DNA from: Tissierella praeacuta DSM 18095 | GTDB lineage: Bacteria; Bacillota; Clostridia; Tissierellales; Tissierellaceae | Assembly (NCBI RefSeq): GCF_900128955.1 | Contig: NZ_FQTY01000006.1 | Coordinates: 62,001-126,000, forward strand | Reading direction: 5' to 3' | DNA: 64,000 bases | Part shown: positions 63,710-64,000 of the stretch, in pieces | Numbering within the stretch: the stretch's first letter is position 1 | Layout of the letters: every line of letters begins with the position of its first letter | Position numbers and translations under genes: made by a program | The notes under the pieces: generated by a model | Told to the model about the DNA's origin: nothing | The model's input: only the letters and a program-made list of their open reading frames with translations | Databases searched by the model: none

Positions 63710-64000
63710 TTACTTAACGATCACTGTCCCTGCTTTTCCTTCTATTGCATCCTTTAAAAGTTCTAAAGAAGTAATTATTACTTTTTTTCCACCTCGTACT
63801 AAATATTCAATCCCAGCTTCTATCTTTGGTCCCATACTTCCTTTTGGAAATTGTCCTTCTTCATAATACTTTTTAGCTTCTTCTAAAGATATTTTTGATA
63901 AAAATTCTTGATTAGGTTTCCCAAAATTTATTGCCACTTGTGGGACTCCTGTTAAAATCACAAGAAAATCTGATTCAATTTGATTTGCTAATAAAGATGA
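63710..64000 (-). CDS. arcC: Carbamate kinase, C-terminal part only
   Basis: The frame enters from the right edge (SSLLANQIESDFLVILTGVPQVAINFGKP...) and ends at TAA 63710-63712. The block LVILTGV, NFGKPNQEFL, PKGSMGPKIEAG and the closing GTVIVK match the C-terminal half of carbamate kinase, which makes ATP from carbamoyl phosphate at the end of the arginine deiminase pathway. The 5' half and any arcA/arcB are outside the window. VILTGV has Gly where relatives have Asp. Confidence 0.85.
   Translation of the reverse strand, partial: SSLLANQIESDFLVILTGVPQVAINFGKPNQEFLSKISLEEAKKYYEEGQFPKGSMGPKIEAGIEYLVRGGKKVIITSLELLKDAIEGKAGTVIVK

Noticed and set aside
1-64000. CRISPR array, insertion sequence or prophage
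   Set aside because: No series of equally spaced direct repeats, no transposase or integrase, and no phage structural genes were seen; the lone holin-like gene is not enough.

Overview
The window is AT-rich, tightly packed bacterial chromosome from a low-GC, Gram-positive, anaerobic spore-former. It is most likely a Clostridia/Tissierellia-type organism that ferments amino acids. The evidence is: a Stickland-type glycine/sarcosine/betaine reductase operon under sigma-54 control; a ferredoxin-linked 2-oxoacid oxidoreductase with phosphotransbutyrylase and butyrate kinases; rubredoxin; carbamate kinase; and sporulation-related genes (Spo0E-like phosphatase, GerMN protein, SPOCS/CsxC-like coat or exosporium protein). 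This placement is inferred from gene content, not from a 16S gene. Most genes lie on the minus strand.

Layout. 1-3.2 kb: grdE-type and (partial) grdB-type reductase genes with a consensus -24/-12 promoter, and the adjacent sigma-54 activator. 3.3-8.6 kb: mixed housekeeping genes (DUF2726 protein, tRNA-Lys, DegV, ZIP transporter, Spo0E-like, peptidase T). 7.7-12.9 kb: typA-cls-lipoprotein-class IV aminotransferase. 13-15.9 kb: secreted YcdB/SLH protein behind an RsbW-like kinase, and a short rubredoxin gene. 16-22.4 kb: tig-clpP-clpX-lon-engB proteostasis block and tRNA-Leu. 22.5-28 kb: DegV, GlmM, CCA-adding enzyme, and two uncharacterised envelope proteins. 28-34.2 kb: fatty-acid synthesis operon fabH-fabK-fabD-fabG-acpP-fabF with divergent fabZ, followed by the SPOCS/CsxC-like gene. 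35.2-43.7 kb: an uninterrupted run cdaA-cdaR-buk-ptb-buk-P-loop-vorDABC, joining c-di-AMP synthesis to branched-chain/butyrate acid fermentation. 43.8-49.7 kb: capA-like, proC, a broken S41 protease gene with an in-frame UGA, a lone holin-like gene, dapF and rnz. 49.8-53 kb: divergent IclR regulator and aminotransferase/2-hydroxyacid dehydrogenase pair, with a palindromic operator candidate. 53-57 kb: Na/Pi cotransporter, an array of six tRNAs behind a consensus promoter, yfcE, rdgB and a DUF4491 gene. 57-62 kb: envelope genes (GerMN, DUF2179, MurNAc amidase) and a HypE/ThiL-like gene. 62-64 kb: two uncharacterised genes, a tiny Cys-rich protein, and the 3' end of carbamate kinase.

How they work together. 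Reductive Stickland chemistry (Grd) consumes electrons, while oxidative branched-chain amino acid breakdown (class IV or class I aminotransferase, then VOR, Ptb and Buk) yields acyl-phosphate and ATP. Carbamate kinase would add substrate-level ATP from arginine or citrulline. No CRISPR array, insertion sequence or prophage was seen, and no stretch longer than 300 bases lacks an annotated feature. The best leads for new biology are the cdaA-to-vor gene run, the UGA-interrupted S41 gene, the structured element between fabG and acpP, and the IclR operator.
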